Shown: in pieces, positions 48,848 to 61,956 of the stretch
How positions within the stretch are numbered: position 1 is the stretch's first letter
Layout: each line of letters begins with the position of its first letter
Assembly: GCF_001507665.1 (NCBI RefSeq)
Contig: NZ_CP013910.1
Span: 1,983,501 to 2,047,500, forward strand
Source: Deinococcus actinosclerus
GTDB lineage: Bacteria > Deinococcota > Deinococci > Deinococcales > Deinococcaceae
Length of the DNA: 64,000 bases
Reading direction: 5' to 3'
The notes under the pieces: model-generated
Databases searched by the model: none
Seen by the model: only the letters and a program-made list of their open reading frames with translations
Told to the model about the DNA's origin: nothing
Position numbers and translations under genes: made by a program

Positions 48848-50407
48848 ATGACGGACGCGACAGCCGCACAACTCCTCAGCATGGATCAGGCCTGGGACAG
48901 GCGTGACACGGCGCCTGGGCAGGCGCGGGCGGCCGCGCAGGCACAGGTCGGCACGGCAGCGCGCACCCAGGCGCTGGTGGTGCTGGCGTACCTCGACTGG
49001 CGGACCGGTCAGCTGTCCCAGGCCACGGAACACGTCACCACGGCCATCAGCACCCTCCGCCTGGGCGAGCCCAGCGTGTGGCTAGGCCGGGGCCTGAACA
49101 TCCTCGCGGCGCTGCACAGCACGCTCAACCGCCCCGACCGGGCCGTGGAACTGTACGAGGAACAGGTGTCGCTGGCGCGGCACATCCAGGACCCGGAGCT
49201 GACCGCCACCGCCCTGCACGACCTCGCCGTGGAACTGCGCCACAGCGATCCGCAGCGCGCCCGCGCGCACATCACCGAGGCGCTGAACACCTTCCGGCAG
49301 CTGCGCTCGCCGTTCGGGGTGGCCATCGCCCACGCCAACCTGGCGGAGTTCGACCGCGACGAGGGAGACCTGCCCGGCGCCTACCGGCACGTCCAGCGGG
49401 CCCTGCACTACGCCCACCTGGATCAGCACCCCCATCTGGAAGCCAGCCTGCTCAGCACCCTGCTGGTGGTGCTGCCGGCCCAGGCGCCGCAGCGTGAGCG
49501 TCGCCGCACCCGGCAGCGGCTGGAGTACCTGCGCACCCACAGCGACAACCCGGAGCTCCGGGCCACCGTGGCGCTGGCACTGGCCGAACATGCCCCGTCC
49601 GGCGAGGCGGCCGAACTGCTCAGCAGCGCGCTGGACGACCTGCAACCGCTGGGCGATCACGTGCTGCTGCCGGAGCTGCACGAACGGCTCAGTCAGAACT
49701 ACAGCGCCCAGGGCCACCATGAGGGCGCCCTCCACCATCTTCAGGAGACCCTGGCGTACGTCCGCCGCACCCACGTGGCGGAGCGGCGGCAGAACATCCA
49801 GACGTTCGAGGTGCTCGCGCGCATCCAGGCGCTGCAGGATCAGGCGCGCGAGGAGCGCCAGCGCAACCATGAGCTCCAGACGCACCTGCAGGAACTCCGG
49901 GCGCTGAACGCCCGCATCCGTGAACTGAGCCGCACCGATCACCTGACGCGCCTCGCCAACCGCGAGCACCTCTTCAGCGAGGGCCATCACCTCGCGCAGA
50001 CGGTCACCCCGTACACCCCACTCAGCGCGGCGCTGATCGACATCGACCACTTCAAGCTGGTGAACGACACCTGGGGCCACCAGACCGGCGACCTCGTGCT
50101 GCAGCGCGTGGCCCGCATGATCCTGGACGTGACCCGCCCCGGCGACATCGCGGCCCGCTACGGCGGGGAGGAATTCGTCCTCCTGCGCGCCGCGCCGGTC
50201 GAGCACCTGGAGGGCAGCTGCCATGACCTGCAACAGCTGATCCGCCTGCACCCCTGGGAGGACATCGCGCCCGGCCTGCAGGTCACGCTGAGTATCGGGC
50301 TGGCCCAGACCACCGAGCCGCAGTTCGACACCCTGCTGGGCCACGCCGACCGTCGCCTGTACAGCGTCAAGCGCGCGGGTCGCAACGCGATTCACCTGCG
50401 GGACTGA
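48848..50407 (+). CDS. TPR-domain diguanylate cyclase (GGDEF)
   Basis: The 519-residue protein has an N-terminal array of TPR-like helices (residues ~10-310), a coiled-coil (QDQAREERQRNHELQTHLQELRALNARIRELSR), and a C-terminal GGDEF domain with active site GGEEF (439-443). The inhibitory I-site RxxD is present just before it (RPGD). All catalytic residues look intact, so it should synthesise cyclic di-GMP when the TPR region is engaged by a partner. No membrane segment. TATCGT (48830-48835) lies 12 nt before the ATG. It converges with leuS. Confidence 0.92.
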   Translation: MTDATAAQLLSMDQAWDRRDTAPGQARAAAQAQVGTAARTQALVVLAYLDWRTGQLSQATEHVTTAISTLRLGEPSVWLGRGLNILAALHSTLNRPDRAVELYEEQVSLARHIQDPELTATALHDLAVELRHSDPQRARAHITEALNTFRQLRSPFGVAIAHANLAEFDRDEGDLPGAYRHVQRALHYAHLDQHPHLEASLLSTLLVVLPAQAPQRERRRTRQRLEYLRTHSDNPELRATVALALAEHAPSGEAAELLSSALDDLQPLGDHVLLPELHERLSQNYSAQGHHEGALHHLQETLAYVRRTHVAERRQNIQTFEVLARIQALQDQAREERQRNHELQTHLQELRALNARIRELSRTDHLTRLANREHLFSEGHHLAQTVTPYTPLSAALIDIDHFKLVNDTWGHQTGDLVLQRVARMILDVTRPGDIAARYGGEEFVLLRAAPVEHLEGSCHDLQQLIRLHPWEDIAPGLQVTLSIGLAQTTEPQFDTLLGHADRRLYSVKRAGRNAIHLRD

Positions 50408-50450
50408 CGGCGGAGGCCCGCCCGGCAGCGGGCGGCGCCCTTCAGCCGCA

Positions 50451-50476
50451 CGTCCCCCAGCGTGAACCGGGGGACG
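50451..50476. terminator. Hairpin between GGDEF gene and leuS
   Basis: Perfect 8-bp arms (50451-50458 with 50469-50476) lie between the convergent stops. Confidence 0.55.
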
Positions 50477-50504
50477 GTGACGGTCGGGGCGCTCCCCTGC
50501 CGGC

Positions 50505-52973
<2,469 letters not shown>

Positions 52974-53069
52974 CTGGACTCCTTCGGAAGGTGATGGGTG
53001 AAAGTTGACAGGTGATGGAAGGGGCGGCTCTGGCGGTTGCTGAAGCTGGTCTATCAACCATCGACTATC

Positions 53070-53139
53070 AAAAAAAACGCCCCGGCAGCCAGCCGGGGAC
53101 GCTCGAACGGACTTAGGCAGTCAGTCGAGGCGTCCCCGG
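53070..53139 (-). promoter_or_regulatory. Candidate transcription attenuator of leuS
   Basis: On the minus strand arm 1 (53139-53125) pairs with arm 2 (53106-53093) over 14 bp with a single bulged C, forming an antiterminator. Arm 2's last six bases (53098-53093) instead pair with 53085-53080 to form a 6-bp GC terminator stem, followed by eight U (53077-53070). The two structures are mutually exclusive. Arm 1 lies inside the last codons of a leader peptide, so a translating ribosome would decide which forms. leuS begins about 97 nt downstream. Confidence 0.75.
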
Positions 53140-53162
53140 GTGGTAAGCGCAGAGCGGATCAT
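53121..53162 (-). CDS. leuS leader peptide (13 codons, leaderless)
   Basis: ATG 53162 opens MIRSALTTRGRLD and stops at TGA 53123-53121. Both leucines use non-preferred codons, CTT (codon 6) and CTC (codon 12), in genes that otherwise favour CTG. A TACACT box (53169-53174) lies 6 nt upstream, the spacing seen at leaderless genes here, so the transcript should begin at this ATG. Codons 8-13 coincide with the antiterminator arm. The leucine content is modest compared with classical leader peptides. Confidence 0.65.
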   Translation of the reverse strand: MIRSALTTRGRLD

Positions 53163-53168
53163 GGGGGA

Positions 53169-53174
53169 AGTGTA
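53169..53174 (-). promoter_or_regulatory. -10 box of the leuS transcript
   Basis: TACACT on the minus strand is 6 nt from the leader-peptide ATG and about 200 nt from the leuS ATG. It defines a long untranslated region containing the attenuator. Confidence 0.65.
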
Positions 53175-53238
53175 GCGCAGAACCTGCGCGGCCCGCCATC
53201 CGCCATCTGAGCAGCGAGAGGACGGGACCACGCTGGGC

Positions 53239-55068
<1,830 letters not shown>

Positions 55069-55127
55069 AACTGCCAAGTGTACGGGAAAGCGCCTGGGCG
55101 GACGACCCCGCCCGGGCGGTCACCGGT

Positions 55128-56042
55128 TCAGAAGATGCGCGGGTTGGGGGGCGTGTCCAGCGTGGTGTCGGGCGTGGTCTCGTCCGCCCAGACTTTCATG
55201 TGAGTCAGGCGGGCGCTGCCGAACGAGGTCGTGAAGGCCACGTCGGACGCGTCGCGGCCCTGCGCGATGATCAGGCGTCCGGCGCGGGGGCGGTTGTGGC
55301 GGGCGTCGAAGGTGCGCCACTGCCCGTCGATGAACGCCTCGAACCACGCGTGGAAGTCCATGGGCACCGGGTCGGGCGTGATGTCGATGTCAGGCAGGTA
55401 CCCGCACACGTACCGGGCAGGGATGTTCAGGGCGCGGCAGAACGCGACGCCCATGTGCGCGAAGTCGCGGCACACGGCGCGGCCGCTGCCGAGCGCCTGG
55501 AACGCGGTGGTGGCGCTGGTGGAGCCGTAGCCGTAGGTGCAGGTGTCGTTCAGGTAGTCGCTGATGGCCTGCACCTGCGCCCAGCCGCCCTGGATGTGCC
55601 CGAAGCGTTCCCAGGCGTCCGCACTCACGAGGTCGCTGTCCACGTAACGGCTGGGCAGCAGGTACGTGATGGTCTCGTCGGGCAGACCCTCGACGGGCGT
55701 CTTGGGCAGGGTCGGGTGGGCGGGGTCGGGGTTGCGGGTGGTCTGGGCGATCAGGTCGTGCCCGATGGTGAACGTGCCGGGCTGCGCGACGGTGCGCCAG
55801 ACGGTGTTGCCGTGCGTGTCGGTGTAGGTGTGGATGCCCTGCGCGGCCCCCAGGGGTCGCTGGTCGATGATGCGCTGGCGGGTGCCGGTGGGTTCCAGCC
55901 GGTCGCGGGGCTGCACGACGAACAGCATGGGGGTGGGGTAGGGCACGTCGAAGGTCAGCTGGAAGCCCGCGCGGATGAAGACCGGTCGCTCAAAGCCGGG
56001 GGTGGGGTGGGTGTGGTCGGGGGCAGCATCGGGCTGGGCCAT
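55128..56042 (-). CDS. Transglutaminase-like cysteine protease family protein
   Basis: The 304-residue protein has an N-terminal beta-rich domain (residues 20-120; the transglutaminase N-terminal fold) and a transglutaminase core with the triad Cys191 ([11 protein letters not shown]), His231 ([10 protein letters not shown]) and Asp246 ([16 protein letters not shown]). No signal peptide is apparent, so it is probably cytoplasmic. Homologues act as peptidases or peptide amidases; the substrate here is unknown. A GAGG near the ATG at 56042 may serve as ribosome-binding site. It diverges from the DUF255 gene with about 105 nt between the starts. Confidence 0.88.
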   Translation of the reverse strand: MAQPDAAPDHTHPTPGFERPVFIRAGFQLTFDVPYPTPMLFVVQPRDRLEPTGTRQRIIDQRPLGAAQGIHTYTDTHGNTVWRTVAQPGTFTIGHDLIAQTTRNPDPAHPTLPKTPVEGLPDETITYLLPSRYVDSDLVSADAWERFGHIQGGWAQVQAISDYLNDTCTYGYGSTSATTAFQALGSGRAVCRDFAHMGVAFCRALNIPARYVCGYLPDIDITPDPVPMDFHAWFEAFIDGQWRTFDARHNRPRAGRLIIAQGRDASDVAFTTSFGSARLTHMKVWADETTPDTTLDTPPNPRIF

Positions 56043-56147
56043 ATCCCTCAGTGTGAGGCGCGGTGGGGGCGGCGTGGGTGTGAGGGCACGTATCCCGGGC
56101 GTTCATGTTCCGCCCGGGAGGTGCAGGCGGGCGGTACGCTGCGCCCC

Positions 56148-58190
56148 ATGAACCGTCTGGGACAGGAGAGCAGCCCGTACCTTCGTCAGCATGCGGACAA
56201 CCCGGTGGCGTGGTGGCCGTGGGGCGAGGAGGCGTTCCGGGAGGCGCGCGAGCGGGACGTGCCGGTGCTGCTGTCGGTGGGGTACTCGACGTGCCACTGG
56301 TGTCACGTGATGGCGCACGAGAGTTTTGAGGACGAGGCGACGGCCGGGTACATGAACACGCACTTCGTGAACGTGAAGGTGGACCGCGAGGAGCGGCCGG
56401 ACGTGGACGCGGTGTACATGGCGGCCACGCAGGCCCTGACCGGGCAGGGCGGCTGGCCGATGACGGTGTTCCTGACGCCGGACGGCGAGCCGTTCTACGC
56501 CGGGACGTACTTCCCGCCGCGCGACGGGCACGGCCTGCCGAGTTTCACGCGGGTGATGGCCAGCGTGGAGCGCGCGTGGCGCGAGGAGCGGCCCAAGCTG
56601 CTGGGGAACGCCGAGGCGCTGACCGAGCATGTCCGCGAGGCCAGCCGTCCGCGCCCCGCCGAGGGCGAGGTGGACGCCGGGCTGCTGGAGCGGGCGGTGG
56701 GGAACCTGCGGCGGGTGTTCGACGAGTCGCTGGGCGGCTTCGGCGGCGCGCCGAAGTTCCCGGCCCCGACGACGCTGGATTTCCTGCTGACGCAGCCCAC
56801 GGGCCGCCTGATGGCGCTGCACACGCTGCGGCGCATGCTGGCGGGCGGGCTGCACGATCAGCTGGGCGGTGGCTTCCACCGCTACAGCGTGGACGAGGCG
56901 TGGCGGGTGCCGCACTTCGAGAAGATGCTGTACGACAACGCCCAGCTGACCCGCACGCTGCTGCGCGCCTACCAGATCAGTGGGGACACGGCGTTCGCGC
57001 AGGCGGCGCGCGGGACGCTGGAGTACCTGCGGCGCGAGATGCTCGCCCCGGACGGCGGCTTCTTCTCCGCGCAGGACGCGGATACGGGGGGCGTGGAGGG
57101 CATGACCTTCACCTGGACTCCCGCCGAGGTCCGGGACGTGCTGGGCGACGCAGACGGCGAGCTGCTGTGCCGTCACCTGGGCATCGCGGACCCTGGCAAT
57201 TTTCTCGACCCGCACCGGCCCGAGGTGGGGCGCCGCAGCGTGCCGTTCGTGGCGCTGCCCGTCCCGGATCTGGCACTGGAGCGCAGGCAGACGGAAGGCG
57301 AGGTCGCGGCGCATCTGGACGCCCTGAAGGTCCGCCTCCTCGCGGCCCGCGCGCAGCGGCCGCAGCCGGGCACGGACGACAAGGTGCTCACCTCGTGGAA
57401 CGGGCTGGCGCTGGCGGCCTTCGCGGACGCGGCCCGCATCCTGCGTGAGCCCGCGTACCTGGAGGTCGCGCGCCGGAACGCGGTGTTCATCGAGGAGCAC
57501 CTCGCCCTGCCGGACGGCACGCTGCGCCACACCTGGGGCGGCGGGCAGGCGCGCGTGGAGGGCCTGATGGAGGACCACGCGCTGTACGCCCTGGGGCTCG
57601 TGGCGCTGTTCCAGGCGGGTGGCGACCTGACGCACCTGCACCGCGCGCGCGAGCTGTGGGGGGTGGTGCGCCGCGACTTCTGGAACGAGGAGGCGGGCGT
57701 GTTCATGGCGTCCGGAGGCCGCGCCGAGCCGCTGCTGGCGCGGCAGGCGCCGGGCTTCGACAGCGCCGTCCTGTCCGAGAACGCGGCAGGGGCGCTGCTG
57801 GCGCTGTGGATGCACCGCTACTTCGCGGACGAGGAAGCCGAGGGCATGGCGCGGCGCACCGTGAACGCCTTCCGGGGCGACATGCTGGCCGCTGCGGGCG
57901 GCTTCGGCGGGCTGTGGCAGGCCGCCGCGTTCCTCCACGCGCCGCACACCGAGGTCGCCATCATCGGGACGCCCGAAGAGCGTGCCCCGCTGGAGGCGGT
58001 CGCGGCGGGCGTGTTCCTTCCCTTCGCCGCGCTGGCGTTCACGGAGGCGGGCGGTGACCTGCCCGTCCTCCAGGACCGCCCCGGCGACGGGCGCGGGTAC
58101 GTGTGCCTGCACCACACCTGCGACCTGCCCACCACCGACCCCGGCGTGTTCCGCGCGCAGCTGGACCGGGTGGCCGGTGGGGGCCGGTAG
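56148..58190 (+). CDS. Thioredoxin-domain protein, DUF255/YyaL (spermatogenesis-associated 20) family
   Basis: The 680-residue protein opens [30 protein letters not shown] and has a thioredoxin-like domain with Cys49-His-Trp-Cys52 (STCHWCHVM). An (alpha/alpha)6-barrel domain resembling glycosidase or epimerase folds follows ([59 protein letters not shown]). Function in bacteria is not settled. TACGCT (56135-56140) lies 7 nt before ATG 56148, so it is leaderless. The broken lipoprotein gene converges with it a few nt from its stop. Confidence 0.93.
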   Translation: MNRLGQESSPYLRQHADNPVAWWPWGEEAFREARERDVPVLLSVGYSTCHWCHVMAHESFEDEATAGYMNTHFVNVKVDREERPDVDAVYMAATQALTGQGGWPMTVFLTPDGEPFYAGTYFPPRDGHGLPSFTRVMASVERAWREERPKLLGNAEALTEHVREASRPRPAEGEVDAGLLERAVGNLRRVFDESLGGFGGAPKFPAPTTLDFLLTQPTGRLMALHTLRRMLAGGLHDQLGGGFHRYSVDEAWRVPHFEKMLYDNAQLTRTLLRAYQISGDTAFAQAARGTLEYLRREMLAPDGGFFSAQDADTGGVEGMTFTWTPAEVRDVLGDADGELLCRHLGIADPGNFLDPHRPEVGRRSVPFVALPVPDLALERRQTEGEVAAHLDALKVRLLAARAQRPQPGTDDKVLTSWNGLALAAFADAARILREPAYLEVARRNAVFIEEHLALPDGTLRHTWGGGQARVEGLMEDHALYALGLVALFQAGGDLTHLHRARELWGVVRRDFWNEEAGVFMASGGRAEPLLARQAPGFDSAVLSENAAGALLALWMHRYFADEEAEGMARRTVNAFRGDMLAAAGGFGGLWQAAAFLHAPHTEVAIIGTPEERAPLEAVAAGVFLPFAALAFTEAGGDLPVLQDRPGDGRGYVCLHHTCDLPTTDPGVFRAQLDRVAGGGR

Positions 58191-58192
58191 GG

Positions 58193-58473
58193 TCAGGGCA
58201 GCTGCGTCCAGGTCAGCTCGACTGAGCCACTGGCCGACTCCAGGCAGGTGAACGCGTACCGTTCCACGATCTCCCCCCGGTCCAGCAGCGTGACGCGGAA
58301 CCGCTCGGACTTTCCCCCATCGGGCAGAACCTCGAACCGTTCCGCGTTGTACGGCATCCGCACCGACTGCGCCAGATTCAGCGACGCGGCGTCCTGACAG
58401 GGCGTCCCGGCGTTCCTGCTCTCGACTGGGCCGCAAGCAGAGTAGCGAGCAGCAGGAACGCTGCCCGGTTCAC
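58193..58473 (-). pseudogene. Small lipoprotein gene interrupted by a frameshift (7-nt unit lost?)
   Basis: GTG 58473 starts [14 protein letters not shown], a signal-peptide-like sequence, preceded by TACGAT (58480-58485) at 6 nt: a leaderless start. That frame then runs to a stop after about 31 codons. Another frame carries [15 protein letters not shown] on through [36 protein letters not shown] and ELTWTQLP, ending at TGA 58193. At the join the DNA has one TGCGGCC unit; two tandem copies would restore reading frame and give the lipobox LLAACGPV exactly. So the gene has probably lost one 7-nt repeat copy, either by mutation or assembly error. It would encode a ~95-residue lipoprotein. Too short and broken for simple ORF detection. 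Confidence 0.7.
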
Positions 58474-58576
58474 CCGCCCATCGTATGTCCTCGATCCGTC
58501 CGTTCCGTGCATTCTGTTCAGTGTTGTCCCTGGAGTAGTTGCGCTATTCCAGATGTGTGAGCGCTACGCTCGGGGC

Positions 58577-59167
58577 ATGAGCGCGCCCACCACCCCGGCC
58601 GCCAGCGCCGCGCCCGCCACCCCCACCCCGCCGCCCACGCCCGCCGGGCTGCTGCGGCTGTTCGTGGGCGTCGCGCTGGTCGGCATCGGCGGCGGCCTCC
58701 CCGCCCACACCCGCCGCGCCCTGACCACCCGCGGCTGGATGACCGACGCCGAATTCGCCGAGGCCTACACCCTCGCGCAGCTCACACCCGGCCCGAACGC
58801 CGTGAACCTCGCCGCCATGATCGGCGCGCGCCTGCTGGGCGGGGGCGGCGCGGCGCTGGCGGTCGTGGGCATCCTCACGCCCGGCCTGATCGCCATGCTG
58901 ACCGTCACCGTCTTCACCCTCGGCCTGCCCGGCGGCCTGCCCCCCGCCGTACAGAGCGGGCTGCGTGGCGCGGCCTGCGCGGCGCTGGGCGTCATGCTGA
59001 CCGCCGCCCTGCCGGTCCTGAAGGTCACCGCGGGCATCCGCTTCGGCCCCACCCTCGCGGTGATCACCTTCCTGCTGCTCGCCGTGCTGCGCGCCGACCT
59101 GCTGCTCGTCCTGGCGGGCACCATGATCGTCGGCCTGATCCTCCACCGCCCCCGGAGCGGCGAATGA
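58577..59167 (+). CDS. ChrA-type chromate transporter, N-terminal half (CHR domain)
   Basis: The 196-residue membrane protein has a Pro/Ala-rich N-terminal tail (~25 residues), then a CHR domain: [64 protein letters not shown]. It has TPGPNA, equal to the family's PGP motif. About five hydrophobic helices follow. Short-chain CHR proteins work as pairs of inverted halves; the second half is encoded next and overlaps (ATGA). The substrate may be chromate or another oxyanion. TACGCT (58565-58570) lies 6 nt before ATG 58577. Confidence 0.9.
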   Translation: MSAPTTPAASAAPATPTPPPTPAGLLRLFVGVALVGIGGGLPAHTRRALTTRGWMTDAEFAEAYTLAQLTPGPNAVNLAAMIGARLLGGGGAALAVVGILTPGLIAMLTVTVFTLGLPGGLPPAVQSGLRGAACAALGVMLTAALPVLKVTAGIRFGPTLAVITFLLLAVLRADLLLVLAGTMIVGLILHRPRSGE

Positions 59168-59682
59168 CGGCCGAACCGCTGGATATCCTGCTCACATTCG
59201 CGCGGCTGGGCCTCGTGAGCTTCGGCGGCGCCAACCTCCCCGAGATCGAACGCGTGCTGGTCGAACAGAAGGACTGGATCACGCCGCAGCTCCTCGCGAA
59301 CGGCTTCGCGCTGGGGCAGGTCATGCCCGGACCGAACATGCTGGCCATGACCCACTACGGCTTCGCGGCGGGCGGCTGGCTGGGCGCGTTCGCCGCCACC
59401 CTGGGCTTCTACGGCCCCACCGCGCTCCTCAGCGCCGCCGCGATGACCGCGTGGCAGCGCCTGAGCCGCTGGCGCTGGCTGCCCTCCCTGCGCAGCGCGC
59501 TGCTGCCCTTCGGGGCGGGCGTGCTGCTCGCCGGGGTGCTGGTCCTCGCCCGCGGCAGCATTCACAGCCCAGCGGGCGCGCTGATCGCCGCCGTGTCGTT
59601 CGCGCTGCTGTGGCGCACCCGCGTGAACGCCGCGCTGATCGTCGTGGGCGCCGCCGTGCTGGGCGCCGTCCTCGGGCTGTAA
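59164..59682 (+). CDS. ChrA-type chromate transporter, C-terminal half (CHR domain)
   Basis: The 172-residue partner protein begins [35 protein letters not shown], the FGG motif of CHR proteins, and continues with [40 protein letters not shown]. About five transmembrane helices. With the upstream half it forms a heterodimeric CHR transporter; in many bacteria both halves are fused into one ~400-residue ChrA. Its ATG overlaps the stop of the first half. Confidence 0.9.
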   Translation: MTAEPLDILLTFARLGLVSFGGANLPEIERVLVEQKDWITPQLLANGFALGQVMPGPNMLAMTHYGFAAGGWLGAFAATLGFYGPTALLSAAAMTAWQRLSRWRWLPSLRSALLPFGAGVLLAGVLVLARGSIHSPAGALIAAVSFALLWRTRVNAALIVVGAAVLGAVLGL

Positions 59683-59703
59683 CCGCTCGGGTAGACTGGC
59701 CGG

Positions 59704-59742
59704 ATGCCGCGCCTCCCCCACGCCCCCCGGAGCCTCTCTTGA
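59704..59742 (+). CDS. Leaderless 12-codon mini-ORF coupled to the PABS-like gene
   Basis: ATG 59704 opens MPRLPHAPRSLS and ends at TGA 59740-59742, which overlaps the TTG start (59739) of the next gene as TTGA. TAGACT (59692-59697) sits 6 nt upstream, matching leaderless genes here. A CGGAG segment (59728-59732) inside the mini-ORF serves as ribosome-binding site for the TTG. Translation of the mini-ORF could thus feed ribosomes to a weak start codon. Confidence 0.5.
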   Translation: MPRLPHAPRSLS

Positions 59743-60413
59743 AACCCTGGGTTCACCTCGGCTCCGCGCCCGTACCCGGCAGCCCCGACGAACTGCAGTT
59801 GTGGCAGCGGGATACCGAGTTCAGCATCCGCGTGCGCGGCACGCCGTACGACCTGATGAACTCCCGCCAGCACGGCAGTGAGGAGGCCCTGGCCGACCTC
59901 GCCCTGGCAGGGCTGGAGGCCGCCGCGCCGCGCGTGCTGATCGGCGGGCTGGGCATGGGCTTCACCCTGGCCGCCGCCCTGCGCACCCTGCCCGGCGCGG
60001 CGCAGGTGATGGTGGCGGAACTCGTGCCGGAGGTCGTCACGTGGAACCACGGGCCGCTGGGCGAGGTGGCCGGGCATCCCCTGCGTGACCCGCGCGTGAC
60101 CGTCACGGTGGCCGACGTGGGCGAGGTCATGCGCGCCCACCCCGCCGGATTCGACGCGATCCTGCTGGACGTGGACAACGGCCCCGAGGGCATGACCCGC
60201 GCCGCGAACGACGCGCTGTACGGCCCGCGCGGCCTCGCCAACGCCCGCGCCGCCCTGCGCCCCGGCGGGGTGCTGGCCGTGTGGAGCGTCGAGCACGTCC
60301 CCCGCTTCACCGACGCCCTGACCCGCGCCGGATTCACCCCCCAGGTGCACCACCCCCGCGCCCGCCACGGCAAAGGCGGCAAACACACCGTCTGGACGGG
60401 GAGGAAGAGTTAG
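59739..60413 (+). CDS. Spermidine-synthase-like (PABS) methyltransferase-fold protein
   Basis: The 224-residue protein resembles spermidine synthase and related PABS proteins: LWQRDTEFSIRVRGTPYDLMNSRQHGSEEALADLAL near the start, motif I VLIGGLGMGFTLAAALRTL, VMVAELVPEVVTWNHGPLG, and DAILLDVDNGPEG (the catalytic Asp region). It is shorter than true SpeE (~280) and lacks part of the N-terminal beta domain, so a small-molecule transferase of unknown substrate is likelier. TTG 59739 fits the domain start and follows GGAG; upstream frame would be an antisense overlap with ChrA. Confidence 0.75.
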   Translation: MKPWVHLGSAPVPGSPDELQLWQRDTEFSIRVRGTPYDLMNSRQHGSEEALADLALAGLEAAAPRVLIGGLGMGFTLAAALRTLPGAAQVMVAELVPEVVTWNHGPLGEVAGHPLRDPRVTVTVADVGEVMRAHPAGFDAILLDVDNGPEGMTRAANDALYGPRGLANARAALRPGGVLAVWSVEHVPRFTDALTRAGFTPQVHHPRARHGKGGKHTVWTGRKS

Positions 60414-60488
60414 CGGGGCTCAGGAGGCAGTGGGGCGCGTTGCCTGGTCACGGTAACCGAGTCCAATAGGGCAACCCGGTCACGACGA

Positions 60489-60971
60489 TTACGGCTGAGC
60501 ACCAACCCACCGAACAGCGATCTCTGGGGGATTAATGGCGCGTACCGACTCAGCTATCCAGGGGTGCGCCGCTCCGCCCATGAACAGTCCAACGACGACA
60601 TCGGAGTTCGCCAACCACTTCTCTCTGCCGTTTCACAGCACTCGGTGGACAATCTGACGAACTGCCAGCGGGTCGATGTCATATGCCGAAAAATCTGACG
60701 ACCAGCCTTGTCCCAGGACCTCTTCAACCTGCTGAAAAAGGACACTGTTCGACAGGTGGAATTCCCAGTCAGGCGGTGACCACGGCGACGTTCCGGCTTC
60801 GCGCAGAAACGCACGGGTGTTGGCAGTTGGCACGAGGTATGAGAGTTCACCGCCTGAATAGAGCCCAGCGGCATACAAGTCCGCAGCAGCCGTCTGGCTC
60901 AACAGCCACTGAAAAAAGGCATCCACAGCGAGGAACAGCTCGTTTTCCAAGTGCAGCAGATCTACGGCCAC
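60489..60971 (-). pseudogene. DUF4303-like gene with in-frame stop
   Basis: From GTG 60971 the frame encodes VAVDLLHLENELFLAVDAF, LYAAGLYSGGELSYLVPTAN and WSPPDWEFHLSNSVLFQQVEEVL, which resembles the DUF4303 family. It meets TGA at 60635-60633. The same frame then runs 47 more codons with coherent sequence (KWLANSDVVVGLF; IAESVRAINPPEIAVRWVG) to TAA 60491-60489, also as in DUF4303 C-termini. So one nonsense mutation (or sequencing error) splits a ~160-residue protein. Local base composition is more AT-rich than the neighbours, suggesting acquisition. TAAACT (60977-60982) lies 5 nt upstream. Confidence 0.65.
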
Positions 60972-61022
60972 ATCACAGTTTAGCGGCGCGTCCCCCCCAC
61001 CTCTACCCGACCCACTCCCCCT

Positions 61023-61802
61023 TCACCCTCCGGTGAGGAACCGCGTCGTCTCGCGGAAGAGGAGGTCCACCTGCTCCAGGTTGTCGAAGGTGTGCCCGGC
61101 GCCGGGGATGGCGACGGCGTCGCAGTGCAGGGCCTGGGCGTAGCGGACGCCGTACTCGGGGGGGCAGGTTTTGTCCTGGTCGCCGTGGAAGACGCGGGCT
61201 TCGCCGCCCCACGCGGCGGCGGCGTCCAGGGGCCGCAGGCGGGTGACTTCCTGAAGGAATTCGCGGCCCAGTGGCCAGCCGCCGTAGTCGGTGACCGTGG
61301 CGGGCAGGAAGCCGCCGCGCAGGAACGGCAGCCACAGGTCGGGCAGGGCGGGGGCCCACAGGGCAAGGCGGTGGGGGCGGGCCTGCGCGGCGCTCTGGGC
61401 GGCGACGAGGCCGCCCATGCTGAAGCCGAGCAGCATGACGCGTTCCGGGTCAATTCCGGACTGGCGGCGCATGTAGTCGAACGCGGCGAGGGTGTCCTCG
61501 ACCTCGCGGGTGACGGTCATCTCGCTGAAGTCGCCGTGGCTCTCGCCGCTGCCGCGGAAGTCGAAGCGCAGGCTGGCGACGCCCCGCGCGGCGAGGTACC
61601 GCGAGAGCAGCGGGAAGAGGCGGTGGTCGCTGGTGCGGCTGCCGGTGAAGCCGTGCAGCAGGATCACGCTGGGCCAGCCGTGCGCGGGGATGTCCCCGGT
61701 GGGGCGGTGCAGCATGCCGTATACGCGCTGCCCGCCGACGCTGAACTGCGCGAATTCCTCGTTCAGGGCCTGTTCGTTGCTGCCTCGGGCGCGGTCGGTC
61801 AT
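61023..61802 (-). CDS. Alpha/beta hydrolase (serine esterase/lipase family)
   Basis: The 259-residue cytosolic enzyme has the oxyanion motif VILLHGFTGSRTSDHRLF, SLRFDFRGSGESHGDF, nucleophile elbow LLGFSMGGLVAAQSA, catalytic Asp in FHGDQDKTCPPEYG and His in IPGAGHTFDNLEQ. All triad residues are present, in contrast to the histidine-free homologue at 47.8 kb. It probably hydrolyses a small ester; substrate unknown. TAGCAT (61809-61814) lies 6 nt before ATG 61802, so leaderless. Confidence 0.9.
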   Translation of the reverse strand: MTDRARGSNEQALNEEFAQFSVGGQRVYGMLHRPTGDIPAHGWPSVILLHGFTGSRTSDHRLFPLLSRYLAARGVASLRFDFRGSGESHGDFSEMTVTREVEDTLAAFDYMRRQSGIDPERVMLLGFSMGGLVAAQSAAQARPHRLALWAPALPDLWLPFLRGGFLPATVTDYGGWPLGREFLQEVTRLRPLDAAAAWGGEARVFHGDQDKTCPPEYGVRYAQALHCDAVAIPGAGHTFDNLEQVDLLFRETTRFLTGG

Positions 61803-61956
61803 GCGCCGATGCTAGGGACTGCCGGGGTGAGGATGCAAGGCGCATTTCGTTCACCGCAGCCGTCAGGGACGCCAGGGAAAACCCTCAGCGTCCCTAATGT
61901 GGGCGGAGCGAGCCGTCAGGCGGGCCAGCAACCGGGGTGGCCTCCGGTGTCTGGCC

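Noticed and set aside
53135..53150. T-box-like core (GGGTGGTAAGCGC) on the plus strand upstream of leuS
   Set aside because: It lies on the strand opposite leuS and differs from the T-box consensus at the ACC of GGUACC; the minus strand has no T-box core. The leader-peptide attenuator explains the region better.
56103..58436. 777-codon open frame antisense to the DUF255 gene
   Set aside because: Arg/Gln/His-rich antisense shadow of a well-conserved gene; no promoter or domain.
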